The notes under the pieces: model-generated
Database searches by the model: none
What the model saw: the letters and a program-made list of their open reading frames with translations, nothing else
Told to the model about the DNA's origin: nothing
From: Acinetobacter pecorum
Lineage (GTDB): Bacteria > Pseudomonadota > Gammaproteobacteria > Pseudomonadales > Moraxellaceae
Length of the DNA stretch: 64,000 nt
Reading direction: 5' to 3'
Assembly (NCBI RefSeq): GCF_014837015.1
Contig: NZ_JACSPT010000008.1
Span: 92,662 to 156,661 of the forward strand
Position numbers and translations under genes: made by a program
Part shown: in pieces, positions 55,302 through 63,850 of the stretch
Layout of the letters: every line of letters starts with the position of its first letter
How positions within the stretch are numbered: the first letter of the stretch is position 1

Positions 55302-55847
55302 TTATTTTGCAAGTTCTGCATTCACCGCATCTACAATCCGTGGATCATCTGCAGTAATGTCTGGTGCAAAACGTGCCACCACTTCGCCGTTTTTATTGAT
55401 CAGGAACTTTTCAAAGTTCCAGAGTACTTCCGGTGGCTGGTTAGGGGTCAGGCCATAATCGACCAGATCTTTCCACCAAGGCCCCTCGCCGATACGTTCC
55501 GGTACAGCCTGCGTAAGAGTGGTATATAAAGGATGCTTGTCTTCGCCCGCCACAGAGATTTTTGCGAATAACGGAAAGTCGACTTTATAATTCACCGAAC
55601 AGAATTCCTGAATCTCGGCTTCACTGCCTGGTTCCTGCTCCAAAAAGTTGTTGGCAGGAAAGCCCAGAATTTCCAGACCTTCAGCTTTTTTGTCATCATA
55701 CAGTTTTTGTAAACCTTCATATTGCGGCGTCAGGCCACATTTAGAAGCGACGTTGACCACCAGCAAAACCTTACCCTGGTACTGGTTTAAAGTGGTTTCT
55801 GTTCCGTCAATGGTTTTGACTGGAATGTCATATACAGAGCGAGTCAT
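55302..55847 (-). CDS. Glutathione peroxidase family protein
   Basis: The 181-residue thiol peroxidase reduces hydroperoxides, often using thioredoxin in bacteria. The catalytic Cys37 is in VASKCGLTPQYEGLQ, the Gln in FPANNFLEQEPGS and the Trp/Asn in VLWNFEKFLI. It is a non-selenium (Cys) form with no signal peptide, so cytoplasmic. BtuE/GpxA-like names are possible. Confidence 0.93.
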   Translation of the reverse strand: MTRSVYDIPVKTIDGTETTLNQYQGKVLLVVNVASKCGLTPQYEGLQKLYDDKKAEGLEILGFPANNFLEQEPGSEAEIQEFCSVNYKVDFPLFAKISVAGEDKHPLYTTLTQAVPERIGEGPWWKDLVDYGLTPNQPPEVLWNFEKFLINKNGEVVARFAPDITADDPRIVDAVNAELAK

Positions 55848-56025
55848 TAGATTTCCTGTTTATTGCGACTGAATCGGTATTTGTTTTAACGGGTATTCAG
55901 ATTTAGTACAAGTACAAACAGGTGAGCTGATTTACTTAAGGCAGTAAAATTGCTGCAATATTATGTGAAAAATCTATTATGCTAGGGTGCGAATAGGAAT
56001 AGCTTAATCACAAGACCAGCGACTC

Positions 56026-56946
56026 ATGGATGACAGTATGACACAACAACAAAAAGCAGTCTGGTGGGCTATGGCCTTACCACTGGCCGCAGTTTTGATT
56101 TGGTCTCTGAATATGACGGTTACCCGTTATGTGGCAGATTATATTTCTCCCATCAGTATCAGTTTTTACCGCTGGGCCTTGGCTTTGCTGATCTTGACTC
56201 CCTTCATGTTGCCCAGAGTCAAAGCAGCCTGGCCAGAAATCCGTCCGCATCTCGGACATTTTGCTATTTTGAGTGCACTGGGAATGGTGCTGTATCAGGG
56301 ACTGGCTTATAGCTCGGCACACTACACTACTGCCACCAACATGGGGTTGATCAATGCCTTTATTCCTATTTTTACCATTATCGTGGGTATTTTTGTTTTA
56401 AAGATTCGCCCGACACAGGCTGCAGTGCTGGGAAGCCTTTTGTCGTTTATTGGCCTGATGTATGTCATGGCGCAAGGGCAGGGCCTGCAGTTCTTAAGCG
56501 TAGGTGAAAGTTATATTGGCGATCTGCTGATGTTGATCGCGGTCTTTTTCTATGCCTGTTATGGCGTATTGCTGAAGAAATGGCAGATTCAGATTCCACT
56601 ACTACTGAGTCTGTATATCCAGATTTTTATGGCTTTTCTTTACCATATTCCTTTGATACTGATTTTAGGTCTGGACAGCATCAATAGCGCGAATGCAGCT
56701 AGCATTGTCTATGCCGGAATTTTTCCTTCCATTGCCGCGCCCTTATTCTGGATGATGGCTGTGCAGCAACTTGGTCCAAATCGCAGCAGTATTTTTATGA
56801 ACCTGATGCCGGTTTTTACCGCAGTAGTCGCATATTTGTGGTTAGGCGAAGCCTGGACCATGTATCACACTATTGGAGGCAGTATTATTTTATTGGGGGT
56901 TTTATGGGCGCAATACCCCGGGAAAAGCCAAGTCATAAGGAAGTAG
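56026..56946 (+). CDS. EamA/DMT family transporter
   Basis: The 306-residue protein has ten predicted membrane helices in two EamA repeats. Typical parts are ALPLAAVLIWSLNMTVTRYVADYISPISISFYRWALALLILTPFML in the first repeat, and FPSIAAPLFWMMAVQQLGPNRSSIFMNLMPVFTAVVAYLWLGE in the second. It probably exports metabolites such as amino acids; the substrate is unknown. An in-frame ATG at 56038 is an alternative start. Confidence 0.88.
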   Translation: MDDSMTQQQKAVWWAMALPLAAVLIWSLNMTVTRYVADYISPISISFYRWALALLILTPFMLPRVKAAWPEIRPHLGHFAILSALGMVLYQGLAYSSAHYTTATNMGLINAFIPIFTIIVGIFVLKIRPTQAAVLGSLLSFIGLMYVMAQGQGLQFLSVGESYIGDLLMLIAVFFYACYGVLLKKWQIQIPLLLSLYIQIFMAFLYHIPLILILGLDSINSANAASIVYAGIFPSIAAPLFWMMAVQQLGPNRSSIFMNLMPVFTAVVAYLWLGEAWTMYHTIGGSIILLGVLWAQYPGKSQVIRK

Positions 56947-57165
56947 CCCAGTTTTTAAAATCCTTAATTGTTTAAATATTGATCATTTAGGCATGTTTTT
57001 TTAATAGAATTCATCTGTTAAATACTGATTTCTGAATGTAACAATAAATAGAAAATTAGCACTTTATTTTAAAATCGGAATGGAATGAGTTAGATATTTT
57101 GAATTTTCAATAAAAGTTCTACTTTGTTAATAGAAAAAATGTATTAATTGAGTTTTTTATTGTAC
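56947..57165. other. AT-rich intergenic region before the candidate small RNA
   Basis: No gene is visible in this very AT-rich stretch after the EamA gene, which ends without an obvious terminator. Confidence 0.4.
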
Positions 57166-57194
57166 TTGTTGTTGTGACTAATTTCTCGCATAAT
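57166..57194 (+). promoter_or_regulatory. Promoter of the candidate small RNA
   Basis: TTGTTG (57166-57171), a 17-base spacer and CATAAT (57189-57194) point to a transcript starting near 57201. No protein gene follows on this strand, only two terminator hairpins. Confidence 0.55.
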
Positions 57195-57265
57195 GCGCCC
57201 ATCGAGAATGATCAAGCAAAAAAAACCTTGTTTTATCAGGCTCCCAGAGATTTTCTGAACCCTCT

Positions 57266-57292
57266 GGATGTGATTTATGCACATCCTTTTTT
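57266..57292 (+). terminator. First terminator of the candidate small RNA
   Basis: GGATGTG-ATTTATG-CACATCC is followed by TTTTTT. Confidence 0.85.
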
Positions 57293-57294
57293 AT

Positions 57295-57328
57295 GCTCAG
57301 CCATCCCTATATGGTTGAGCTTTTTTTT
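57295..57328. terminator. Second terminator, also usable as the end of tsaC
   Basis: GCTCA(G)CCAT and ATGG(T)TGAGC pair around CCCTAT, followed by eight T residues on the plus strand. Confidence 0.8.
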
Positions 57329-57378
57329 GTCTTAAAACTTTAGTCGGGTTTGAATATCCCGACTAAATCCGCTAAGTC

Positions 57379-57948
57379 TCAGTCACGAATAACCGCGCCA
57401 GTGAGTGCATCAATAATCCGGCTCGGTTGCTGACTTAAACCAAGGTCGCCATTCAGATAATTCAGGTTCTGGTCAAAATAGCGGAGGGCATCCTGAAGTG
57501 AGCGGGCAGGTTCCATACCGGCAGGATTGGCACTGGTCGAAACGATAAAACCACCAAAGGCCTGACACAGTGCCACGCAGAGCGGGTGAGTGGTTACACG
57601 TACGGCCACTTGAGTATGCTGACCTTTAATCCAGTCAGGAATCTCTTTATTTGCAGGAAGCAGCCAGGTGGTCGCACGCTCAGCAGGCCTGTCATGGTTC
57701 CAGGATTCAATCACTTTTTCACGCATTTCTTCGCTTAAATCCTGTAGCAGATGTTCTACCTGTGAAAGATGAGCTGCTAGCAGAATCACACCTTTCTCAA
57801 TCGGGCGCTGCTTCAATTCTAAAATCTGATGAAATGCCTGTTCATTATAGGGGTCGCAACCCAAGCCCCAAACAGCCTCTGTGGGATATGCCAAGACTTG
57901 TCCGTCTTTAAGCCATGCTGCTGCTTCGGCAACAGAGGTAGTGATCAT
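57379..57948 (-). CDS. tsaC: Threonylcarbamoyl-AMP synthase TsaC
   Basis: TsaC makes threonylcarbamoyl-AMP from threonine, bicarbonate and ATP for t6A37 modification of ANN-decoding tRNAs. From the ATG at 57948 it has 189 residues, the normal TsaC length. That start has AAAGG seven bases upstream, while an in-frame ATG at 57972 would add an atypical N-terminus. Family motifs are GQVLAYPTEAVWGLGCDPYN, LKQRPIEKGVILL and FIVSTSANPAG. It is followed upstream by dprA on the same strand, a common arrangement. Confidence 0.93.
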   Translation of the reverse strand: MITTSVAEAAAWLKDGQVLAYPTEAVWGLGCDPYNEQAFHQILELKQRPIEKGVILLAAHLSQVEHLLQDLSEEMREKVIESWNHDRPAERATTWLLPANKEIPDWIKGQHTQVAVRVTTHPLCVALCQAFGGFIVSTSANPAGMEPARSLQDALRYFDQNLNYLNGDLGLSQQPSRIIDALTGAVIRD

Positions 57949-57988
57949 GTGAATACCTTTATCAAACAACAAAGCGCTATTGTGAACC

Positions 57989-59128
57989 TTATTTGAGAAT
58001 CCGACAACGTAGATACAGGCCGGCTTGCTGGGTGCAAAAACCGAGTAACTCCAGTTCCATCAGTTGACTGGTCAAAGCAGATACCTCTTGCTGAACCTGC
58101 GTTCCCAGTTGATCCAGACTCTGTCCCACCCAGTCCAGCTGGTTATACAGACTGAGCAGATGTGGCGGGATCTGTTGTGATTCTGCTGCAGCGACTTCCA
58201 GTTTGGGAGTATTTTCCAAAGCCTGCCATTGCGTCGCCAGTGCCAGTTCTTCAATTACCTGCTGTGGATGGTCAATCAGAATCGCACCCTCACGAATCAG
58301 TTGGTGGCAGCCCTGATGATGCTCACTGTAAATATGTCCCGGAATGGCAAACACGGTTTTGCCTTGCTCGGCTGCCAGTTTAGCCGTAATCAGAGAACCA
58401 CTTTTTAATGCAGCCTCTGCCACAATGATGCCTAGGCTTAAACCACTGACAATTCGGTTGCGCCGTGGGAAATGGTGCTGCAAAGGCAGTGTATCTGGCA
58501 GAAACTCACTGATGACGGCACCGCCATGCTCAATGATTTGCTGGCGCAGTGACTGATGCTGTGCTGGATAGGTTTGATCCAGTCCGGTCGCCATCACTGC
58601 AATTGTCCCCTGATGTTGTAGGGCAGCCCGATGAGCTGCTTCATCAATACCATGTGCCAGACCGCTATTGATATAAAAACCCTGTTCACTCAGGTAAAAA
58701 GCAAAATCATAAGCTACTTGCCGGCCGTGTGGACTGGGTTTGCGGCTGCCCACAATGGCAATCTGTGCCTGAAGCAGGGTGTCGGGTCTACCCTGACCAA
58801 AAATGATTGGGGGTTTATCTGTATAAGGATGCAACTGCTGCGGATAATGCGGATCGCCATGCAATAAAACAAAGTCACTATCCTGCTGGATCTGCTGCAG
58901 ACAACGCTGAAATTTCTGCTGGGCTTCGGGAAGAGAAAATTCTTTTAAGCGCTGTACATGATTGGCATGAATACCGAGTGCCTGCCAGACAGGGGCTTGA
59001 TCCGGCTGAATGGCATGGGCCAGTTCGGCATAATGTTGACTGACTTTATGGAAACTCGAAAGAGAATGCTGAACCAGATACCATAACGTAATTGTTTCCA
59101 GTTGCGCGCGCGATAACGGGTTCAGCAT
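57989..59128 (-). CDS. dprA: DNA processing protein DprA
   Basis: DprA binds incoming single-stranded DNA during transformation and loads RecA. Acinetobacter is often naturally competent. The 379-residue protein has the Rossmann-fold core (about 120-290): IAIVGSRKPSPHGRQVAYDFAFYLSEQGFYINSGLAHGIDEAAHRAAL, then AVMATGLDQTYPAQHQSLRQQI, FPRRNRIVSGLS and AIPGHIYSEHHQGCHQLIREGA. A C-terminal winged-helix-like region follows. It sits between the LysM gene and tsaC on the same strand. Confidence 0.94.
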   Translation of the reverse strand: MLNPLSRAQLETITLWYLVQHSLSSFHKVSQHYAELAHAIQPDQAPVWQALGIHANHVQRLKEFSLPEAQQKFQRCLQQIQQDSDFVLLHGDPHYPQQLHPYTDKPPIIFGQGRPDTLLQAQIAIVGSRKPSPHGRQVAYDFAFYLSEQGFYINSGLAHGIDEAAHRAALQHQGTIAVMATGLDQTYPAQHQSLRQQIIEHGGAVISEFLPDTLPLQHHFPRRNRIVSGLSLGIIVAEAALKSGSLITAKLAAEQGKTVFAIPGHIYSEHHQGCHQLIREGAILIDHPQQVIEELALATQWQALENTPKLEVAAAESQQIPPHLLSLYNQLDWVGQSLDQLGTQVQQEVSALTSQLMELELLGFCTQQAGLYLRCRILK

Positions 59129-59184
59129 ATTGAGACCTATAAGGTTGTCTTCTTATTATTAAGTTTTTTTATTTAGACAAATAT

Positions 59185-60339
59185 TTATTCATCTAAAAGA
59201 GGTGCTTGAATTCCTGCACCAACCTTGATTGGTAATTCGCTCTCCAGCACATAGGCATAGCTCAACTGATCGAAGGTTTTAAATACCATGATCTGGCCAA
59301 TACGCTCACCTGGCAATTGCACACGTTCTTTAGTTTTAGGATCAGTCACCACTTCACCTTTCTGGTTGACACTAAAGACATGACCCGTCTGAACCCCATG
59401 TGCCGTACCACGGTCAATGGTCACAACACTATGACGTGCTGCGGTACCAATTGATCCCAATACGCGAACAATCTGGCCACCGGCAGCAATGTTTTCCGCG
59501 CTGGTCGGATAGAACAGGGTTGGTAACATTGGATCATATTCAGGGAGTACACGGTCACCGCGACGTACTTCAGCATTGTAACTGTCCGTCAGTTCAAGTG
59601 TGGTGACATCACCTTCGTTACGTACTGCAATACCAGACGCCACCTGTTGCAGCTCAAGTGCAGCAGTATATTTCTTGCCGTTTGCATCCGTAAATACATA
59701 CGGTTCCGCTTCACGATAAACGGCATAGCGTTGACCAACTTCCAGACCGTTGCCACGTGCATACACTTTCTGGCCTTTGCCTGCCAGTACGCGCTGGTCT
59801 GCGGTTCCGAGAATATAGGGTGTACCTTGAACTGAATCAGGCGCCATCAGGGTATAACGCTCTAGCCATTGCCTGATATGTTCTAGTGGAATCACGGGAA
59901 TAGTGTTATTTAAAGATTCAACCCGAATCTGGGGTTGCAGGGTGGTGCTGCCCAGATAGCGGCTGATAATACCCTCACAACCATCCCCTTCGTCTTTACC
60001 AATAATTGGACGACCCTGGTAATCACACATGAGCAGGCGGTCACCGGGGAAAATCCAGTGCGGATTTTTCACGTGTTTATTGCTGGCCCAGATTTCCGGC
60101 CAACGTACCGGATTTTTCAGGAAGCGTTTTGAGATATCCCAAAGCGTATCGCCTTTTTTCACCACATAAACGTTCGGTGCATTGGCTTTTAATGCCGGTG
60201 GATTAACGTTGCGCGCAGGTGCTGCCTCGGCAGAATGAATGGTCCCCATACTGACGCCAACACAGACGGCAAGTGCCAGCATCTGATTTTTAAACCCCAA
60301 GGCACTAAAAAATGGCATGCCTTTCAAAACCTTTTTCAT
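59185..60339 (-). CDS. Exported LysM peptidoglycan-binding protein
   Basis: From the ATG at 60339 the protein has 384 residues. It begins with a signal-peptide-like region (hydrophobic about 20-36, cleaved near AEA/APARN). The LysM domain (about 56-106) is YVVKKGDTLWDISKRFLKNPVRWPEIWASNKHVKNPHWIFPGDRLLM. The rest is beta-rich with no known catalytic motif. An ATG at 60345 is also in frame, but AGGA then lies too close to it. The gene is divergent from def and precedes dprA, a conserved neighbourhood. Periplasmic function is likely; the detailed role is unknown. Confidence 0.85.
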   Translation of the reverse strand: MKKVLKGMPFFSALGFKNQMLALAVCVGVSMGTIHSAEAAPARNVNPPALKANAPNVYVVKKGDTLWDISKRFLKNPVRWPEIWASNKHVKNPHWIFPGDRLLMCDYQGRPIIGKDEGDGCEGIISRYLGSTTLQPQIRVESLNNTIPVIPLEHIRQWLERYTLMAPDSVQGTPYILGTADQRVLAGKGQKVYARGNGLEVGQRYAVYREAEPYVFTDANGKKYTAALELQQVASGIAVRNEGDVTTLELTDSYNAEVRRGDRVLPEYDPMLPTLFYPTSAENIAAGGQIVRVLGSIGTAARHSVVTIDRGTAHGVQTGHVFSVNQKGEVVTDPKTKERVQLPGERIGQIMVFKTFDQLSYAYVLESELPIKVGAGIQAPLLDE

Positions 60340-60460
60340 TATCATAATTCCTAAAATTATGTGCGTAGTTGCGTTATAATAACGATCTTACACACATTTT
60401 TTTGATGAAGCATTCCCTTCATTTGGTTTTTTTGATCAATGGCATAATTGAGGACGCAGT

Positions 60461-60991
60461 ATGGCCTTATTACCTATTTTAAGTTTCCCGGATCCCCGTC
60501 TTCGTACCATTGCACAACCTGTCGAAGAAGTGACTGATGAAATTCGTCAGCTCGCTGCGGATATGTTTGAAACCATGTATGAAGCACCAGGTATCGGACT
60601 TGCCGCGACTCAGGTGGATCGTCATATTCAGCTGATTGTTATGGATCTGTCTGAAAATAAAGATCAACCGATGGTGTTCATTAACCCCAAAATCACACCA
60701 TTGACTGAAGAAACGCAGCCCTACGAAGAGGGCTGTCTGTCAGTCCCCCAAATATACGATAAAGTTGATCGTCCGTCACGCGTAAAAATTGAGGCAATTA
60801 ATCTGGAAGGTCAAGCATTTGAGCTCGATGCTGACGGACTTCTCGCTGTGTGTATCCAACATGAAATGGATCACTTAAATGGCAAGTTATTTGTTGATTA
60901 TTTATCTCCACTAAAACGCCAGCGTGCCCGTGAAAAAGTGGAAAAACTGGTACGCCAGCGTAATAAAGACAAAGTAGCAGTGAAACGTTAG
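60461..60991 (+). CDS. def: Peptide deformylase
   Basis: Def removes the formyl group from the N-terminal Met of new proteins. The 176-residue enzyme has all three motifs: GIGLAATQ (44-51), EGCLSVP with metal ligand Cys92, and QHEMDHLNG with ligands His134 and His138 and catalytic Glu135. Its length and the lack of insertions fit a type 1 enzyme. Confidence 0.97.
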   Translation: MALLPILSFPDPRLRTIAQPVEEVTDEIRQLAADMFETMYEAPGIGLAATQVDRHIQLIVMDLSENKDQPMVFINPKITPLTEETQPYEEGCLSVPQIYDKVDRPSRVKIEAINLEGQAFELDADGLLAVCIQHEMDHLNGKLFVDYLSPLKRQRAREKVEKLVRQRNKDKVAVKR

Positions 60992-61024
60992 GATAATTTC
61001 AAAGTCTATTTTAATGGCCAAACC

Positions 61025-61046
61025 AGCCCAATTCTGATTGGGCTTT
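61025..61046 (+). terminator. Terminator after def
   Basis: AGCCCAAT-TCTG-ATTGGGCT is a perfect stem; only a short T run follows, so it may be moderate. Confidence 0.7.
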
Positions 61047-61082
61047 GCTATACTTGGCCTAGATAAATTTTAGGGCTTGCCT

Positions 61083-61502
61083 ATGGTCCTGCGGGGCGGT
61101 CTGCTACTTTCCTTGGTAGCAGTGTTTTTACAGATTGCGGTATTTTTACAGCCTTTATTGCCGAAGCAATATCAGGTTGCTCCGGTCTGTGAAACCATCA
61201 CGCATGCACTTTTAGACAAATCCTCTGTTGATCATTCTCATCATGCCGAGCAGCACGCTCAGCATTCTGTTACAGCACAGCATATTCCTGCTGATGTCCA
61301 TGAGCATGATGCCAGCCATCAATGCCAGTACTGTACCGTCTATGGCAACCTGATCTTGCCGCCTGAGCTGGACATTAAAGAAGTTCTGGACCGAATCCAG
61401 GTCAGACTGCTGGCTTTTGAAAAAACCTTTAAGCATGTCTGGTTTGCTCTGCAGCGACTGTTCCTGTTACCGCAGGGCAGAGCTCCACCACTGTTTGCAT
61501 AA
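61083..61502 (+). CDS. DUF2946 family protein, probably copper related
   Basis: The 139-residue product from the ATG at 61083 (an in-frame TTG at 61077 adds two residues) has an N-terminal hydrophobic segment (about 4-23) and a His-rich middle (DHSHHAEQHAQHS, HIPADVHEHDASH). CQYC and a C-terminal amphipathic stretch follow. DUF2946 proteins are often encoded beside copper receptor genes, as here: the OprC-like gene begins 73 bases downstream. The His and CxxC residues could bind copper. Function is not proven. Confidence 0.75.
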   Translation: MVLRGGLLLSLVAVFLQIAVFLQPLLPKQYQVAPVCETITHALLDKSSVDHSHHAEQHAQHSVTAQHIPADVHEHDASHQCQYCTVYGNLILPPELDIKEVLDRIQVRLLAFEKTFKHVWFALQRLFLLPQGRAPPLFA

Positions 61503-61575
61503 ATCCACGTTGTTTTTCGTCTGGGTCTTGAGTGACTTAGACCGTGTTCAATTTATGTATTCAGTGAGATAGAAA

Positions 61576-63606
61576 ATGGCTCAGCCTAAATTTTTTCTAC
61601 AGCCACTTGCGGCTGCGATTTGTATTGCCTGTTATTCAGCTTCTGTAATGGCCAATGAAGCCATGCCTGTACAAACCATGGCTCCGATTGTGGTGACCTC
61701 GACTGCGGGGAATGATGCCAATGGACTGATTGTCCATGCCGATCCTAAACAGCCGATCCAGCCTGTTCCTGCCACAGATGGCGCAGATTATCTGCAAAGC
61801 ATTGTGGGTTTTAGTTCAGTCAATAGTGGCGCAGGAACCAATGGGGATGTCACTTTCCGCGGCATGTTCGGTTCACGAATTAAAATTTTAACGGATGGCA
61901 CGGAAAATCTGGGGGCCTGTCCAAGCCGGATGGATTCGCCCACCTCCTATATTTCCCCGGAAAGCTATGACCAGATTTCGGTCATTAAAGGTCCGCAGAC
62001 GGTGCAATATGCCAATACCGGTTCAGCCGCAACCGTCATTTTTGAGCGTTCACCTGAACAGTTTGATGCAGACAATCACTATCGCGGTCAGGCCAGTGTC
62101 CTGCTGGGCTCCTTCGGACGTCTTGATCATAATGTCGAAGTCGCAGCAGGTGATGCACAGAAATATATTCGCCTGAATACCAGCCGCTCTGTTTCAGACA
62201 GTTATAAAGATGGTAATGGCACGACCGTTCCTTCCGATTGGGAGCGCTGGAATGCCGACGTTGCATTAGGCTGGACGCCGGATAGCGATACCTGGGTAGA
62301 GCTGACCGGGGGCAAGGCGGATGGTGAAGCTGTGTATGCCGGCCGTGCAATGGATGGCTCCAAGTTTGCCCGTGAAAGTCTGGGTTTGCGTGTTGAAAAG
62401 AGAAATGTCAGCGATGTGATCAAAAAATTTGAAGCACAGGTGAACTACAATTTTAATGACCATGTCATGGATAACTATAGTCTGCGCGAGTTCAAGCCTG
62501 GCGGTATGATGAGTATGCCTATGGCCACCAATGTGGCGCGTAAGACATTGAATGCGCGTATGGCCGTGACCAGTGAATGGGATAAATTACAGCTGATTAC
62601 AGGTATCGACAACCAGAATAATCAGCATAGCAAACGTAACGGAAATCTGATGACAGCGTATCAGAATAAGCCACGTATTAAAGATATGGAGTTCCAGTCG
62701 ATCGGTGGTTTCGGTGAGCTCAGTTATCAGGTCACTGATAATCATAAGCTGGTGAGTGGCCTGCGTCTGGATCAGGTCAAAGTAGAAGCAGTGGAGTCAA
62801 ACCAGGAGCGTAAAAAAACTTTACCAAGCGCTTTTTTGCGTTTTGAGAATCAGCATCCAGACCATGATGATGGCAAGACTTATATGGGTATTGGCTATGT
62901 CGAACGTATGCCGGATTACTGGGAGCTGTTCAGTCCAAAATCAGGCAATGGTCATCCAAATACCTTTAAGAACATTGATACTGAAAAAACTTTACAGCTG
63001 GATATTGGCTACCAGCATGAACATGGTAATTTCAGTTCATGGGCATCGGCATATGCAGGTGTGATCAATGATTACATCCTCACGACTTACTTGCCGACAG
63101 GTAATATGGGAATGTTAGAAGCACATAGCCGAAATGTAGATGCAACAGTGGCAGGTGCAGAAGTCGGAATCGGATATCAGTTTACTGATGCGATTCAGGC
63201 TGACCTGAGTGCGATGTATGCCTGGGGTGAAAATACCAGTGACAATACGCCGTTGCCACAGATTTCACCTTTAGAGGCTCGGGTAAATTTACGTTATATC
63301 CAGGATAACTATACTTTGGGTGCCTACTGGCGCCTGGTCGATGGCCAGAACCGGATTAGTGAGCGTGAAGGCAATATTGTCGGCTATGATCTTAAGCAAA
63401 GTGCTGGTTTTGGTACTCTCTCTTTAAATGGTACATATCATGTAAATGACAGCATGGATCTTTCTGTGGGCATCGATAACGTACTGGACCGTACCTATGC
63501 CGAGCATTTGAACAAGATGGGCAGTTCTGGTTTTGGATTTGCTGCCAATGAGCAATTTAATAATATCGGACGGAATTACTGGGCAAGAATCAGTATGAAA
63601 TTCTAA
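61576..63606 (+). CDS. oprC: TonB-dependent copper receptor (OprC/NosA type)
   Basis: This is an outer-membrane receptor of 676 residues with a signal peptide ending at VMAN. The plug domain includes APIVVTSTAG (TonB box region), the sequence GACPSRMDSPTSYISPESYDQISVIKGPQTV and a 22-strand barrel ending in an aromatic residue (ISMKF). CPSRM resembles the Cys-Met copper site known from OprC, and the MMSMPMATN stretch adds Met residues. It imports copper with energy from TonB. The preceding DUF2946 gene supports this. A strong terminator follows. Confidence 0.9.
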   Translation: MAQPKFFLQPLAAAICIACYSASVMANEAMPVQTMAPIVVTSTAGNDANGLIVHADPKQPIQPVPATDGADYLQSIVGFSSVNSGAGTNGDVTFRGMFGSRIKILTDGTENLGACPSRMDSPTSYISPESYDQISVIKGPQTVQYANTGSAATVIFERSPEQFDADNHYRGQASVLLGSFGRLDHNVEVAAGDAQKYIRLNTSRSVSDSYKDGNGTTVPSDWERWNADVALGWTPDSDTWVELTGGKADGEAVYAGRAMDGSKFARESLGLRVEKRNVSDVIKKFEAQVNYNFNDHVMDNYSLREFKPGGMMSMPMATNVARKTLNARMAVTSEWDKLQLITGIDNQNNQHSKRNGNLMTAYQNKPRIKDMEFQSIGGFGELSYQVTDNHKLVSGLRLDQVKVEAVESNQERKKTLPSAFLRFENQHPDHDDGKTYMGIGYVERMPDYWELFSPKSGNGHPNTFKNIDTEKTLQLDIGYQHEHGNFSSWASAYAGVINDYILTTYLPTGNMGMLEAHSRNVDATVAGAEVGIGYQFTDAIQADLSAMYAWGENTSDNTPLPQISPLEARVNLRYIQDNYTLGAYWRLVDGQNRISEREGNIVGYDLKQSAGFGTLSLNGTYHVNDSMDLSVGIDNVLDRTYAEHLNKMGSSGFGFAANEQFNNIGRNYWARISMKF

Positions 63607-63623
63607 TTTGAACTGAAAACAAA

Positions 63624-63653
63624 CAAAAAGCAGGAATTTTTTCCTGCTTTTTG
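63624..63653 (+). terminator. Terminator after oprC
   Basis: CAAAAAGCAGGAA-TTTT-TTCCTGCTTTTTG is a long perfect stem with T residues in the 3' arm. Confidence 0.9.
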
Positions 63654-63822
63654 TTGATGATGATAATTCAAATATATATTTATCAATAAGTTGATGTTGT
63701 TTGGTTTTGCATTAAATAATAATTCAAATTTTTATTAAAATAATTTTTATAAATAAAACAATAATTTATTAATTCTGTGGATTATAAAATAAACATGCGT
63801 TTGTAAAGTTTGAAAAATAGGG
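63654..63822. other. AT-rich intergenic region
   Basis: No gene is visible. Its very AT-rich tract immediately before the promoter at 63823 could act as an UP element. Confidence 0.4.
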
Positions 63823-63850
63823 TTGCAAGCCTCCTGAAATGCTGTAGAAT
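63823..63850 (+). promoter_or_regulatory. Strong promoter at the right edge, stable-RNA-like
   Basis: TTGCAA (63823-63828), a 16-base spacer and TAGAAT (63845-63850) are preceded by AT-rich UP-like DNA and followed by a GC-containing start region (GCACATCC) and more than 140 bases with no reading frame. This resembles an rRNA or tRNA operon leader. The transcribed gene lies beyond the window. Confidence 0.55.

Larger units (their letters stand above)
57201..57330 (+). ncRNA. Candidate intergenic small RNA with tandem terminators
   Basis: The predicted transcript begins about 7 bases after the -10 at 57189 and contains an A-rich single-stranded stretch (about 57214-57224). A CCAGAG/CTCTGG hairpin is followed by the terminator hairpin GGATGTG/CACATCC plus six T residues (57266-57292), and then by a second hairpin with eight T residues (57295-57328). 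The first two hairpins share bases and could switch. A 16-codon reading frame from 57208 has no good ribosome site and is probably not translated. The next gene is on the opposite strand, so this is not a leader. No known RNA family was recognised. Confidence 0.5.

Noticed and set aside
57208..57258. A 16-codon reading frame (starting MIKQKK) that might be a leader peptide
   Set aside because: No adequate ribosome site is visible, and no gene lies downstream on that strand for it to control.
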